From the NCBI GenBank assembly GCA_905221605.1, contig CAJNDS010002546.1, positions 1,032,544-1,096,543 on the forward strand: 64,000 bases of DNA, given 5' to 3'. The position numbers and the translations under genes are program-made. Each line of letters begins with the position of its first letter. The stretch's first letter is position 1. Source of the stretch: Symbiodinium natans (taxonomy: Eukaryota; Sar; Dinophyceae; Suessiales; Symbiodiniaceae). Positions 38,076 through 48,898 of this stretch are shown one piece after another. The notes under the pieces are model-generated. The model was not told where the DNA came from, ran no database searches, and saw nothing but the letters and a program-made list of their open reading frames with translations.

Positions 38076-41000
38076 GCTTAAAGGGTGTTGAAGGTGTTGA
38101 GACGCCCTTTTGGTTTAATTTTATTCTTTAAGAAAAGAGAGAAGGGATTTATTCTAAATTCCACCCCCCTGAAACCTTGTTGTTTTTTGGTTTCATTATT
38201 CGAGGCCAGAGAAGTGAGACTCTAAACAGTAATTTATCTTGAAGATGAGAGGGAAGGATTTATTCTAAATTCCACCCCCCTCGAATCTTGTTTTGTTTTT
38301 TGGACTTCTTTTTTCGAAACCAGAGAAGTGAGACTCTAAACATTAACTTCCCTTTAAGAAGAGAGAGAAGGGAATTTATTCTAAATTCCACCCCCCCTCG
38401 AATCTTGTTATGTTTTTGTATTTGTTTTTTTGATTTCACTATTCGAAACCAGAGAAGTGAGACTCTAAACATACATTTCAATCTTGCCCGGCTTTAAAAA
38501 AGCGGGGGGGTTGGGGGGGGCGCAGCCCCCCCCATTTGCAAACACGATGCTTGCATTATGGGCTTAACAAGCATTCCTATGCTTTGAAGCAAACCTCCCG
38601 GCTTACAACAAGGAGGGCCTCCAGAGAAGTGAGACGCTAAACATTAACTTCCCTTCAAGAAGAGAGAGAAGGGAGTTTTTTTAAAATTCCACCCCCCTCG
38701 CGCCGCAAGGCACACACAGGTGTGTTTGCAATTTTCCAATGTTTGCAGGCTCTTTTCTTGCGAGGCTTAAGGGGTTTAAGGGGGGCTTTGGAGCCAGACC
38801 CTTTGAAGGCGCTTCTAAGGGGGAGTTAAGGGGCTTAAGGGAGGCTTCAGGTGGGCTTAAGGGGGAGCTGAGGGGGGGGGCTTAAAGGGTTTGACCCTTT
38901 GCCTCCCCGAAAAAAGGTCATTGCTTAAAGGGAGCGTGAAGGAGGGCTAAATGGAAGAAGAGAAGAGTCGAGAATTTTAAATTCCACCCCCTTAGTTTCT
39001 TGTTATCCTGAAGGGGCTTCAGGGGGGGCTTCAGGGGGGGCTTAAGGGGGGGCTTAAGGGGGGCTGAAGGGGGAGCTTAAGGGGGGCTTATGGGGGGCTT
39101 CAGGGGGGGCCCTTTGCCTCCCCCGAAAAAAGTCATTGCTTAAAGGGAGCGTGAAGGAATGCTAAATGGAAGAAGAGAAGAGTCGAGAATTTTAAATTCC
39201 ACCACCTTATCAGGGGGGGCTTCAGGGGGGGCTTAAGGGGGGGCTTAAGGGGGGGGCTTAAGGGGGAGCTTAAGGGGGGGTTTAAGTGGCTTCAGGAGAG
39301 GAGCTTAAAGGGTGTTGAAGGTGTTGAGACGCCCTTTTGGTTTAAATTTATTCTTTTAGAAAAGAGAGAAGGGATTTATTCTAAATTCCACCCCTCTGAA
39401 ACCTTTTCATTCTTCAAGGCCAGAGAAGTGAGACTCTAAACAGTAATTTATCTTGAAGATGAGAGAGAGGGGGTTTCTTCTAAATTCCCCCCCCTCGAAT
39501 CTTGTTTTGTTTTTCGGATAATAAATTTTTGAAACCAGAGAAGTGAGACGCTAAACATTAACTTCCCTTCAAGAAGAGAGAGAAGGGAGTTTTTTAAAAT
39601 TCCACCCCCCTCGCTCCGCAAGGCACACACAGGTGTGTTTGCAATTTACCCCCCGGAGCTGGTTTTTTTCTTGGCCCCGGAATCTCTTTTTCTGAACCTT
39701 TCCGTGTTTTTCTATTTGGAACAAGTGTTGGGGTCAAGAAAAAGAATTCTGTCTTTTTTTCAACCACAGTGCGGGGCCAAGAAAAAGACTCTTAAGCTTT
39801 TGAAAAAAGGCAAGTTAAAACTTGAAATTGCTGCTTTTGCAAGACACCCGTCTTAAAGCTTGTTGCGCCGCTTTGCATTGTGTTTTGTTGCGTGTTTGTT
39901 TTTTTCTCCTTTTTTCAAAAGCTCTGCGAGAATTGTGCTTGTGCCGCTTCAGCAGCACTTGTGCCGCCGCAAGCTCTTTGACGAGCACTTGTGCCGCTTT
40001 AGCAAGCACTTGTGCCGTCAGTCGTCTAAGACTTTCTGTTTTGAAAACTTTTGAAAGAGATGTTTTTTGTTTGTTTTTTTGAAGCTCTGCGACATGATGC
40101 CGCTTTTGACAAGCACTTGTGACTTCAGATCAAGTTGCTTCTGCACCTGAAAGAAAAGTATTTCCAGACGCACACGGTGTTGTATTTACCATGTTTGCAT
40201 TCAAGGCAGACCGCAACCAAGGGGATTAATTTTGTTTTTGAAGAAAAGAGAGAAGGAATTTATTCCAAATTCCACCCCTCTGAAACCTAAACAGTAATTT
40301 ATCTTGAAGATGAGAGAGGGGGTTTCTTCTAAATTCCCCCCCCTCGAATCTTGTTTTGTTTTTTGGATTTCATTTTTCGAAACCAGAGAAGTGAGACGGC
40401 CAAACATTCCCTTCAAGAAGAGAGAGAAGGGAATTTTTTTAAAATTCCACCCCCCTCGCGCCGCAAGGCACACACAGGTGTGTTTGCAATTTACCAAGTT
40501 TGCAGGCTCTTTTCTTGCGAGGCTTAAGGGGTTTAAGGGGGGCTTTGGAGCCAGACCCTTTGAAGGCGCTTCTAAGGGGGAGTTAAGGGGCTTAAGGGAG
40601 GCTTCAGGTGGGCTTAAGGGGGAGCTGAGGGGGGGGGCTTCAAGGGTTTGACCCTTTGCCTCCCCCGAAAAAAGGTCATTGCTTAAAGGGAGCGTGAAGG
40701 AGGGCTAAATGGAAGAAGAGAAGAGTCGAGAATTTTAAATTCCACCCCCTTAGTCCTGAAGGGGCTTCAGGGGGGGCTTCAGGGGGGGCTTAAGGGGGGG
40801 CTTAAGGGGGGCTTAAGGGGGAGCTTAAGGGGGGCTTAAGGGGGGCTTAAGGGGGGGGCTTAAGGGGGGCTTAAGGGGGGGGGGCTTAAGGGGGGGCTTA
40901 AAGGGGGGGCTTAGGGGGGGGTTTAAGGGGGGGGCTTAAGGGCTTAAAGGGGGGCTTAAAGGGGGGGGGCTTCAGGAGTGGAGCTTAAAGGGTGTTGAAG

Positions 41001-44000
41001 GTGTTGAGACGCCCTTTTGGTTTAATTTTATTCTTTAAGAAAAGAGAGAAGGGATTTATTCTAAATTCCACCCCCCTGAAACCTTGTTGTTTTTTGGTTT
41101 CATTATTCGAGGCCAGAGAAGTGAGACTCTAAACAGTAATTTATCTTGAAGATGAGAGGGAAGGATTTATTCTAAATTCCACCCCCCTCGAATCTTGTTT
41201 TGTTTTTTGGACTTCTTTTTTCGAAACCAGAGAAGTGAGACTCTAAACATTAACTTCCCTTTAAGAAGAGAGAGAAGGGAATTTATTCTAAATTCCACCC
41301 CCCCTCGAATCTTGTTATGTTTTTGTATTTGTTTTTTTGATTTCACTATTCGAAACCAGAGAAGTGAGACTCTAAACATACATTTCAATCTTGCCCGGCT
41401 TTAAAAAAGCGGGGGGGTTGGGGGGGGCGCAGCCCCCCCCATTTGCAAACACGATGCTTGCATTATGGGCTTAACAAGCATTCCTATGCTTTGAAGCAAA
41501 CCTCCCGGCTTACAACAAGGAGGGCCTCCAGAGAAGTGAGACGCTAAACATTAACTTCCCTTCAAGAAGAGAGAGAAGGGAGTTTTTATAAAATTCCACC
41601 CCCCTCGCGCCGCAAGGCACACACAGGTGTGTTTGCAATTTTCCAATGTTTGCAGGCTCTTTTCTTGCGAGGCTTAAGGGGTTTAAGGGGGGCTTTGGAG
41701 CCAGACCGGAGGCTTCAGGTGGGCTTAAGGGGGAGCTGAGGGGGGGGGCTTAAAGGGTTTGACCCTTTGCCTCCCCCGAAAAAAGGTCATTGCTTAAAGG
41801 GAGCGTGAAGGAGGGCTAAATGGAAGAAGAGAAGAGTCGAGAATTTTAAATTCCACCCCCTTAGTTTCTTGTTATCCTGAAGGGGCTTCAGGGGGGGCTT
41901 CAGGGGGGGCTTAAGGGGGGGCTTAAGGGGGGCTTAAGGGGGAGCTTAAGGGGGGCTTAAGGGGGGCTTCAGGGGGGGCCCTTTGCCTCCCCCGAAAAAA
42001 GTCATTGCTTAAAGGGAGCGTGAAGGAGGGCTAAATGGAAGAAGAGAAGAGTCGAGAATTTTAAATTCCACCACCTTATCAGAGGGGGCTTCAGGGGGGG
42101 CTTAAGGGGGAGCTTAAGGGGGGGGCTTAAGGGGGAGCTTAAGGGGGGGTTTAAGTGGCTTCAGGAGAGGAGCTTAAAGGGTGTTGAAGGTGTTGAGACG
42201 CCCTTTTGGTTTAATTTTATTCTTTAAGAAAAGAGAGAAGGGATTTATTCTAAAGTCCACCCCTCTGAAACCTTTTCATTCTTCAAGGCCAGAGAAGTGA
42301 GACTCTAAACAGTAATTTATCTTGAAGATGAGAGAGGGGTTTTCTTCTAAATTCCCCCCCCTCGAATCTTGTTTTGTTTTTTGGATTTCATTTTTCGAAA
42401 CCAGAGAAGTGAGACGCTAAACATTAACTTCCCTTCAAGAAGAGAGAGAAGGGAATTTTTTTAAAATTCCACCCCCCCTCGCGCCGCAAGGCACACACAG
42501 GTGTGTTTGCAATTTACCAATGTTTGCAGGCTCTTTTCTTGCGAGGCTTAAGGGGTTTAAGGGGGGCTTTGGAGCCAGACCCTTTGAAGGCGCTTCTAAG
42601 GGGGAGTTAAGGGGCTTAAGGGAGGCTTCAGGTGGGCTTAAGGGGGAGCTGAGGGGGGGGGCTTAAAGGGTTTGACCCTTTGCCTCCCCCGAAAAAAGGT
42701 CATTGCTTAAAGGGAGCGTGAAGGAGGGCTAAATGGAAGAAGAGAAGAGTCGAGAATTTTAAATTCCACCCCCTTAGTCCTGAAGGGGCTTCAGGGGGGG
42801 CTTCAGGGGGGGCTTAAGGGGGGGCTTAAGGGGGGCTTAAGGGGGAGCTTAAGGGGGGCTTAAGGGGGGCTTAAGGGGGGGGCTTAAGGGGGGCTTAAGG
42901 GGGGGGGGCTTAAGGGGGGGCTTAAAGGGGGGGCTTAGGGGGGGGTTTAAGGGGGGGGCTTAAGGGCTTAAAGGGGGGCTTAAAGGGGGGGGGCTTCAGG
43001 AGTGGAGCTTAAAGGGTGTTGAAGGTGTTGAGACGCCCTTTTGGTTTAATTTTATTCTTTAAGAAAAGAGAGAAGGGATTTATTCTAAATTCCACCCCCC
43101 TGAAACCTTGTTGTTTTTTGGTTTCATTATTCGAGGCCAGAGAAGTGAGACTCTAAACAGTAATTTATCTTGAAGATGAGAGGGAAGGATTTATTCTAAA
43201 TTCCACCCCCCTCGAATCTTGTTTTGTTTTTTGGACTTCTTTTTTCGAAACCAGAGAAGTGAGACTCTAAACATTAACTTCCCTTTAAGAAGAGAGAGAA
43301 GGGAATTTATTCTAAATTCCACCCCCCTCGAATCTTGTTATGTTTTTGTATTTGTTTTTTTGATTTCACTATTCGAAACCAGAGAAGTGAGACTCTAAAC
43401 ATACATATCAATCTTGCCCGGCTTTAAAAAAGCGGGGGGGTTGGGGGGGGCGCAGCCCCCCCCATTTGCAAACACGATGCTTGCGTTATGGGCTTAACAA
43501 GCATTCCTATGCTTTGAAGCAAACCTGCCCGGCTTACAACAAGGAGGGCCTCCAGAGAAGTGAGACGCTAAACATTAACTTCCCTTCAAGAAGAGAGAGA
43601 AGGGAATTTTTTTAAAATTCCACCCCCCTCGCGCCGCAAGGCACACACAGGTGTGTTTGCAATTTACCAATGTTTGCAGGCTCTTTTCTTGCGAGGCTTA
43701 AGGGGTTTAAGGGGGGCTTTGGAGCCAGACCCTTTGAAGGCGCTTCTAAGGGGGAGTTAAGCTTAAGGGAGGCTTCAGGTGGGCTTAAGGGGGAGCTGAG
43801 GGGGGGGCTTAAAGGGTTTGACCCTTTGCCTCCCCCGAAAAAAGGTCATTGCTTAAAGGGAGCGTGAAGGAGGGCTAAATGGAAGAAGAGAAGAGGCGAG
43901 AATTTTAAATTCCACCCCCCTTAGTTTCTTGTTATCCTGAAGGGGCTTCAGGGGGGGCTTCAGGGGGGGCTTAAGGGGGGGCTTAAGGGGGGCTTAAGGG

Positions 44001-44049
44001 GGAGCTTAAGGGGGGCTTGGGAGGGCTTAGGGGGGGTTTAAGGGGGGGT

Positions 44050-44155
44050 CGAACTTTAACTTTTGCGTTTGGAGCTTTGGGGGTTAAGGTTTTAAAGTTT
44101 GGGGTTTAGGGATTCAGAGTTTAGGGTTTTGGGATTTAGGGTTTAGAGTTTAGAG
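44050..44155. repeat. Telomere-like TTTAGGG tract, right arm
   Basis: Degenerate TTTAGGG units, inverted partner of 8060-8165. Confidence 0.8.
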
Positions 44156-44487
44156 TTGTGAACTGCACCTGTTCGCTTGCAATGCTACAGCAACATTTTA
44201 CACCTCCTTTTTGAAGCTCTGTGTGTTCGGCAAAGGCTGAAAAAAAGACACTCCGGGGTCCGGAAAAAGAAGCGGGGTCGGTCACAAGACGCTGCGGGGT
44301 TGAGAAAAAGACGGTCGTTCCTTCTTTGACGGCTGCGAACAGGGTCGTCAAAAAGACATTTGTTTTTTTTTGGGCCCCGTAACGAGGCCTGGAAAAAGAC
44401 CGAGGCCAAGAAAAAGACTTTCCGGGGTTGAAAAAGGTCGCGGGGTCGGAAAAAAGACATTCCGGGGCCAGGAAAAAGAGAAGCCCA

Positions 44488-45235
44488 AGTCAGCAGATCT
44501 TGTGCATGGGTGTGTGTTTGACAATCCTGTGTTATGCAACCCGAAAGCGTTGACTGTGGAGCAGTCATAACTCCGAAGGTATGAGCATTAGGCCATCCCA
44601 ATCTCCACAACTACGGGTCCTAGTGACCAAGTGTGCAACACATCTCCTGATGTGTCATGGCGTCCGCTTGCGTCAGTCAAGCAGTCATGCAGCCTGGCAT
44701 GACATGCGTAGTTCAGTTTGTAGATGTAGGTGTACAGTCGATACTTGATTGAGCCCAAGGTCCGTCACAAACGTGCATCATGTTGATGATTGAGGTTGAT
44801 GCAAACACGTTGCAGCCAAGAGGGCAAGCAGCGTATTTGGGCGGGGTGATCAACATTTTCTCCCGTACTGTGAACCATATTTTGCTAGAACAGAATGTGA
44901 CTTTTGGACCTGGTAGGAGTAGCGTCTTGAACTGAGATCATGATGCGACATTCAGGCTCAGAATCGAGTTGCAAAAGATCGTGAGTTTGTTCAGTAGCAG
45001 CACAGCGCTCTCACAGCACGCGGATGCGTGCTGTGAGGGCAGAGACCTCGCTGCGTGAACGCACAATACACTTCCTTGGCGTTCTCGCTCTTACTGACCA
45101 AGGAAAGCGCGCAGTAAGCAACCTCAGCGCAGTCGCTGCCCTGACTGCAAGGGTTAGGGTCCGTGCCACGCTCACAGGCGCGCCAGGCAGTTGCGCAGCG
45201 AAACGTGTCCCGCGAGCCTGAAAAGGGGCAAGTTG
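44488..45235. other. Non-coding stretch, nothing recognised
   Basis: Mixed-composition sequence outside the right arm. Only short frames are present, none with recognisable motifs, and no repeats were seen apart from weak echoes. Confidence 0.5.
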
Positions 45236-45315
45236 AACCCACTATCCCGGAAACCTATCCTTATGCAATTTGCAGGGACTGGCCAAGAAGCGGCCTTCTT
45301 GGCAGCCTGCAGCTT
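45236..45315. repeat. 80-bp direct repeat (first copy)
   Basis: Starts AACCCACTATCCCGGAAACC and ends CAGCCTGCAGCTT. A second copy with two mismatches is at 45590-45669, 354 bp downstream. Between them, 45449-45468 is the 20-mer also found at 6611-6630. Confidence 0.88.
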
Positions 45316-45589
45316 GCGGCTGCAGGAACAAAGCAGGCTTCTGGGCATGCTGCAGCTTGGATGCCACAGAGCCTGAGTACAAGTCCCCAGCGTGCTGCAG
45401 GTAGGTTGTTGCTAAGTGGCACAATTGCTCCCCATTACTTGAACTGCCCCGCGCAGCGGCCGATTTTTAGCGAACAGACCACAAAGCAAACCCACTATCC
45501 CTGACACTTAGCCCAGAGCCGGCCAACAAGAGAACTGCTAGGCGGTCTGCATGCTTGACCTGCAAGGGTCCGTGAGCTGGAAAGGGCAG

Positions 45590-45669
45590 AACCCACTATC
45601 CCGGAAACCTATCCTTAGGCAATTTGCAGGAACTGGCCAAGAAGCGGCCTTCTTGGCAGCCTGCAGCTT
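45590..45669. repeat. 80-bp direct repeat (second copy)
   Basis: Copy of 45236-45315 with two differences (ATGC/AGGC and GGGACT/GGAACT). Confidence 0.88.
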
Positions 45670-45734
45670 ACTCCGTGTGTCGAAGGTAGCATCTGGGGGA
45701 TTTCCCTGCGCCGAATGACTTGTGGAGACCCGGG

Positions 45735-46000
45735 CCTCAGGGCCACCGTGGGTCTTTTGCCTTGCGTCCCAAGTTCAGCAGATGCTGCAGGTCCTCAGGT
45801 CCCTATTGCAGCACAGACCGCCGTGGGTCTTGTGCCAGGCGTAGATGCCACAGGTTCTCAGGTCCCTATTGCAGCACAGACCATTGTGGGTCATTTGCCA
45901 GGCGTCCCAGGTTCAGCAGATGCCATAGGTCCTCAGGTCCCTATTGCAGCACAGACCGCCGTGGGTCTTGTGCCAGGCGTCCCAAGCTCCTGAATGTGCG
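45735..46000. repeat. Minisatellite of 63-75-bp units
   Basis: About three and a half units with the core CTCAGGTCCCTATTGCAGCA (at 45794, 45857 and 45932) followed by CAGACC and GTGGGTC. All units share one + frame (45715-45993) encoding a QVPIAAQT-type repeat, but with no other coding sign I call it a repeat. A single inverted unit is at 47330-47394. Confidence 0.8.
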
Positions 46001-46770
46001 AGTGACCTTCGGAGGGATCCGCCCCATGCTGCGCCTGGCACTGTGAGGGTTGGGACTCACCCTTGTAGTTCTCCTCTTGGCAATTCCCGTAATCCAAATT
46101 AGGCCGTTGCGCGGGGCTAAGTTGAAGAGAGGGAGCTTTGCTTGGTGCCTTAAGCTTGCACGGTTATCTCGGAATAGCCAAGAGGGGGGGGGATCCCAAA
46201 ACCTGCAGTCACGCTGGCAGGCCCAAGTCACGAAGCGATTGACAGCCGAATGGTCTTCTTGCCTGTCGGTGTAAGCGTGCCGGGCCAGTTGAGGGGTAGC
46301 GAGCCTGCGCCTCGAGGGAGCAGCTCATGCAACGAAATTACCGTCGAAACAACCCGAGAGGGGCCTCGACTGCTTTTGTCAGGCCCGCCAGCTTGATAGA
46401 GCGCTAAGATGCTGCTAGCGTTAGTTTGCCGGCGTGGGGGCGAGGTGGGTGTTTGTTTGCTTGTGTACTTCCCTTAGTAAGAGCGAGAACGCTGGGCTTT
46501 TGTTTGCTGGTAAGAGCGAGAACGCAGCAAAGGCGTGTGCCTTCCAAGCATCCAGTTCCCGTTGATGCGAATAATCGCGCCCTACACCCAGCAGCGAGCC
46601 TGCCTCCCCCGCCCCTGCAGCATGTTAACAGCTCTGCAACAGCGAAACGCGCTTGAGGCGACTGCCACGCCCCCTAGCTGCTCCTGACCTCCTAGCTGGT
46701 AAGCGAAAACGCTAGGGTGCTGCCTGTGCATCGATTTGTCAGCTCGGGTTGGCAGGTGTTGAATTCGGGC
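46001..46770. other. Non-coding stretch, nothing recognised
   Basis: Mixed sequence with repeated AAGCGAGAACGC/GTAAGAGCGAGAACGC words between 46480 and 46710. No gene or RNA recognised. Confidence 0.45.
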
Positions 46771-46775
46771 CGGAT

Positions 46776-46941
46776 TTTAGGGTTTAGGCCTCAGGGCCTC
46801 AGGGTTTTCTAGGGGTTTAGGGGTTAGGGTTTAGGGCTTAGGCCTTCAGGTTTTTGCCTGATGCCGAATGCTGCCCAAAGCATGTCTCGTTAGGCGCGTG
46901 CGGTACCCTTTTGTCACCCTAAACCCTAATCTAAACCCACT
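46776..46941. repeat. Opposed telomere-like tracts
   Basis: Degenerate TTTAGGG units (46776-46850) are followed by CCCTAAACCCTAATCTAAACC at 46917-46941, facing each other across about 65 bp. Orientation would fit an old end-to-end join, but both tracts are very short and degenerate. Confidence 0.6.
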
Positions 46942-47099
46942 CTGAAACGTTGCGCCTTCGATTTGTCCTGATTCGACATGTCAAAGTCAAGCTGGTTGTC
47001 CTTGAGCACCTGCTTTGCAACTTGAGAGCAGGGCGAACGAAAGCTAGGGCGCAGGTGTGAAGACCGCGCTGCTCAGCCCTGAAATGATAAGTAACAATG

Positions 47100-47270
47100 C
47101 TGACCTAAGGGGGGGCGGGGGGGGGGGGTCCTAAGGGGGGGACCCCCCCCACCTTATCGGGAACCCCCCCCTGCTTAGGTCCACCAGCCTCCAAGGATTT
47201 CTTGTGTGGTCACCCCCAAACGGGGGGGCGCCCCCCCCCCCGCGCAGCTTAAACCTCCGATATATCGGAG
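47100..47270. repeat. G/C homopolymer-rich segment with inverted repeats
   Basis: Runs of up to thirteen G and twelve C, with TCCTAAGGGGGGGACCCCCC and GGGGGGGCGCCCCCCC as self-complementary stretches, then CTCCGATATATCGGAG, a perfect 16-bp palindrome at 47256-47271. Hairpin-prone. No gene. Confidence 0.7.
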
Positions 47271-47329
47271 ATTAAGGCCCCTGAGTGCTGTTTGACCCAA
47301 GAACAAAATGGTAAACAAGAACAGAGAAA

Positions 47330-47394
47330 GCCTGTGCTGCAATAGGGACCTGAGGACCTGGCATCTGCGGAACCTGGGACGCCTAGACTTGGGC
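47330..47394. repeat. Inverted unit of the 45.8-kb minisatellite
   Basis: TGCTGCAATAGGGACCTGAG followed by CTGGGACGCC is the reverse complement of the unit repeated at 45735-46000. Confidence 0.75.
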
Positions 47395-47577
47395 GACAAA
47401 ACGCGGAGGGGAGCCTGGCTTGGAAACAGACTTGTTCGCTCTTAAAAACCCTAGACCCTGACCACAACCACACCACAAGGCAGGGCTTTCGCAGAAGCAC
47501 ACCCGAAACATCGAGCTGCCTGATGAAGGAAATGGGTACTCAGCAGAGATGCTCCATGGCATGATTTCGGAGGTCAT

Positions 47578-47830
47578 GGGTGCCCAACCCCAGAGTGTCC
47601 TTGGAGTGGCCAACCCCAGAGTGTCCTTGGAGTGCCCAATCCCAAATTGTCCCTAGAATACCCAACCCGAAAGTGTTCCTGGAGTGCCCAACCCCAGAGT
47701 GCCCTAGAGTGCCCAACCCCAGACTGTTTCTGGAGTGAACTCCAGAGTGTCCCCCAACCCCAGTGTGTCCCTAGCCCAATGCCAAAGTGTCTAGCCAATC
47801 CTGGAGTGCCCAACCCCAGAGTACGTATCT
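47578..47830. repeat. Minisatellite, about 20-27 bp unit
   Basis: About ten imperfect copies of GTGCCCAACCCCAGAGTGTC plus a CCTGGA spacer. No coding significance. Confidence 0.85.
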
Positions 47831-47939
47831 CTACCCGGAGAGGATGGGGATGTTTCAAGTAAAATAATTGTTTGTGCATTTGCTACCTTGTTATTTGTCT
47901 TTTATTGTTATTCATTGTGTAAAGTTTCTTGATGCATAT

Positions 47940-48184
47940 GAAATATGTTATGTGTATATATATATATGCTATCAAAATAATGACAATGTAAAGTATGTAT
48001 ATAGCTGTAGACATATGTGTATATGTACGGTCCAGTGCGCTCCAGTTAGCTAGTTGAATCACTACGCACACCGTACAACCTAGACGCTATGCAGCCGGCA
48101 TAGTCCCGATGAATCCCCTCTGAAGGGACCTGGCACAATCCGTGTACAACGCCTTTAAGCACAACTGATCTATAGATAGATAGA

Positions 48185-48216
<32 letters not shown>

Positions 48217-48292
48217 CATATATGTATATACATATATATATGTATATATATATATGTATGTATGTATGTGTGTGTGTGTGTGTGTGTGTGTT
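47940..48292. repeat. AT-rich segment with microsatellites
   Basis: (TA)n at 47955-47968, TAGA units at 48171-48186, a long TA/CATATA tract 48187-48255, (ATGT)n at about 48254-48268, then (GT)n to 48290. No gene. Confidence 0.88.
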
Positions 48293-48393
48293 GGTGTTGG
48301 GGCCTTTGGCGCAACTTGGTTTAGGGTTTCGGCCATGCGGTTCTCATCGGTTCTCAAACTGTGAAGCCACTTTCTTGTCCCTGAAGCCCCATG

Positions 48394-48514
48394 CCCTAAG
48401 CCCTAAACCCTAAACCCTAAGGCTTAAACCCTAAACCCTGAACCCTAATCCTTAAACCCTATACCCTAAGCCCTAAACCCTAACCCTAAACCCTAAACCC
48501 TAAACCGCCAAGGG
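48394..48514. repeat. Telomere-like CCCTAAA tract
   Basis: About sixteen CCCTAAA-type units with few variants, among the cleanest in the window. An opposing TTTAGGG tract follows at 48607-48678. Confidence 0.9.
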
Positions 48515-48606
48515 GCTCGGTGGGCCGCGGCCGAGTTTGATGAGACCAAGGCCTGAGGTTTTCTTATAGGGTCCTTAAGGGAGGGGGGTTCAAGGGGTTC
48601 CAGGGG

Positions 48607-48678
48607 GCGGTTAGGGTTTACGGTTAGGGTTTAGGGTTTAGGGTTTAGGGTTTAGGGTTTAGGGTTTAGGGTTTAGGG
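48607..48678. repeat. Telomere-like TTTAGGG tract
   Basis: About ten TTTAGGG units, nearly perfect. With the CCCTAAA tract at 48394-48514 it brackets about 95 bp, with C-rich units on the left and G-rich units on the right. Confidence 0.9.
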
Positions 48679-48898
48679 CTCAGGGTCCCGAAGGTTCCCT
48701 AGGTACCTACCCGCCATGAACCCCCCTCCCTTCAGGACCCTCTAATGTCGCCCACAGGATTCCAGGAGCTGGAGGGCAAACTTTCCTTCACCTCAAACGC
48801 TCAACTGCGCATACAGGGCCTGGGTGAACGCCCTATAAACCACCCCTGCACAGTTTAGCAGAAATGCGTCCGCACGTAAGGTTGAGGCCTTCACAGGC

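Larger units (their letters stand above)
36455..44487. repeat. Right arm of large imperfect palindrome
   Basis: Reverse-complement copy of the left-arm repeats, landmarks in mirrored order: part of the CGGCAC module (36455-36540), hairpin modules near 38500, 41410 and 43440, full CGGCAC module 39815-40200, telomere-like tract 44050-44155 and CTTTTT/CCCCG block 44186-44487. Lacks both retroelements and one 0.7-kb unit. Open frames of 60-115 codons repeat with the modules and mirror those of the left arm; none is a gene. Confidence 0.9.

Noticed and set aside
7739-44487. Palindrome as a long-read folding artefact
   Set aside because: The arms differ by a 0.7-kb unit, the spacer is unmatched and both retroelements are in one arm only. 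A mis-join remains possible and needs spanning reads.
7739-44487. Whole palindrome as one giant transposon with terminal inverted repeats
   Set aside because: No target duplication at 7739/44487, no transposase apart from the nested copia elements, and the arms consist of local repeat units.
45715-45993. 92-codon frame as a repeat-protein gene
   Set aside because: Frame exists only because unit lengths are multiples of three; no flanking coding sequence or motif.
45735-46000. CRISPR array
   Set aside because: Units are whole-length tandem copies without constant repeats and variable spacers, and the genome is eukaryotic.
48394-48678. Telomere fusion point between the two tracts
   Set aside because: CCCTAAA precedes TTTAGGG, opposite to the orientation of an end-to-end fusion.
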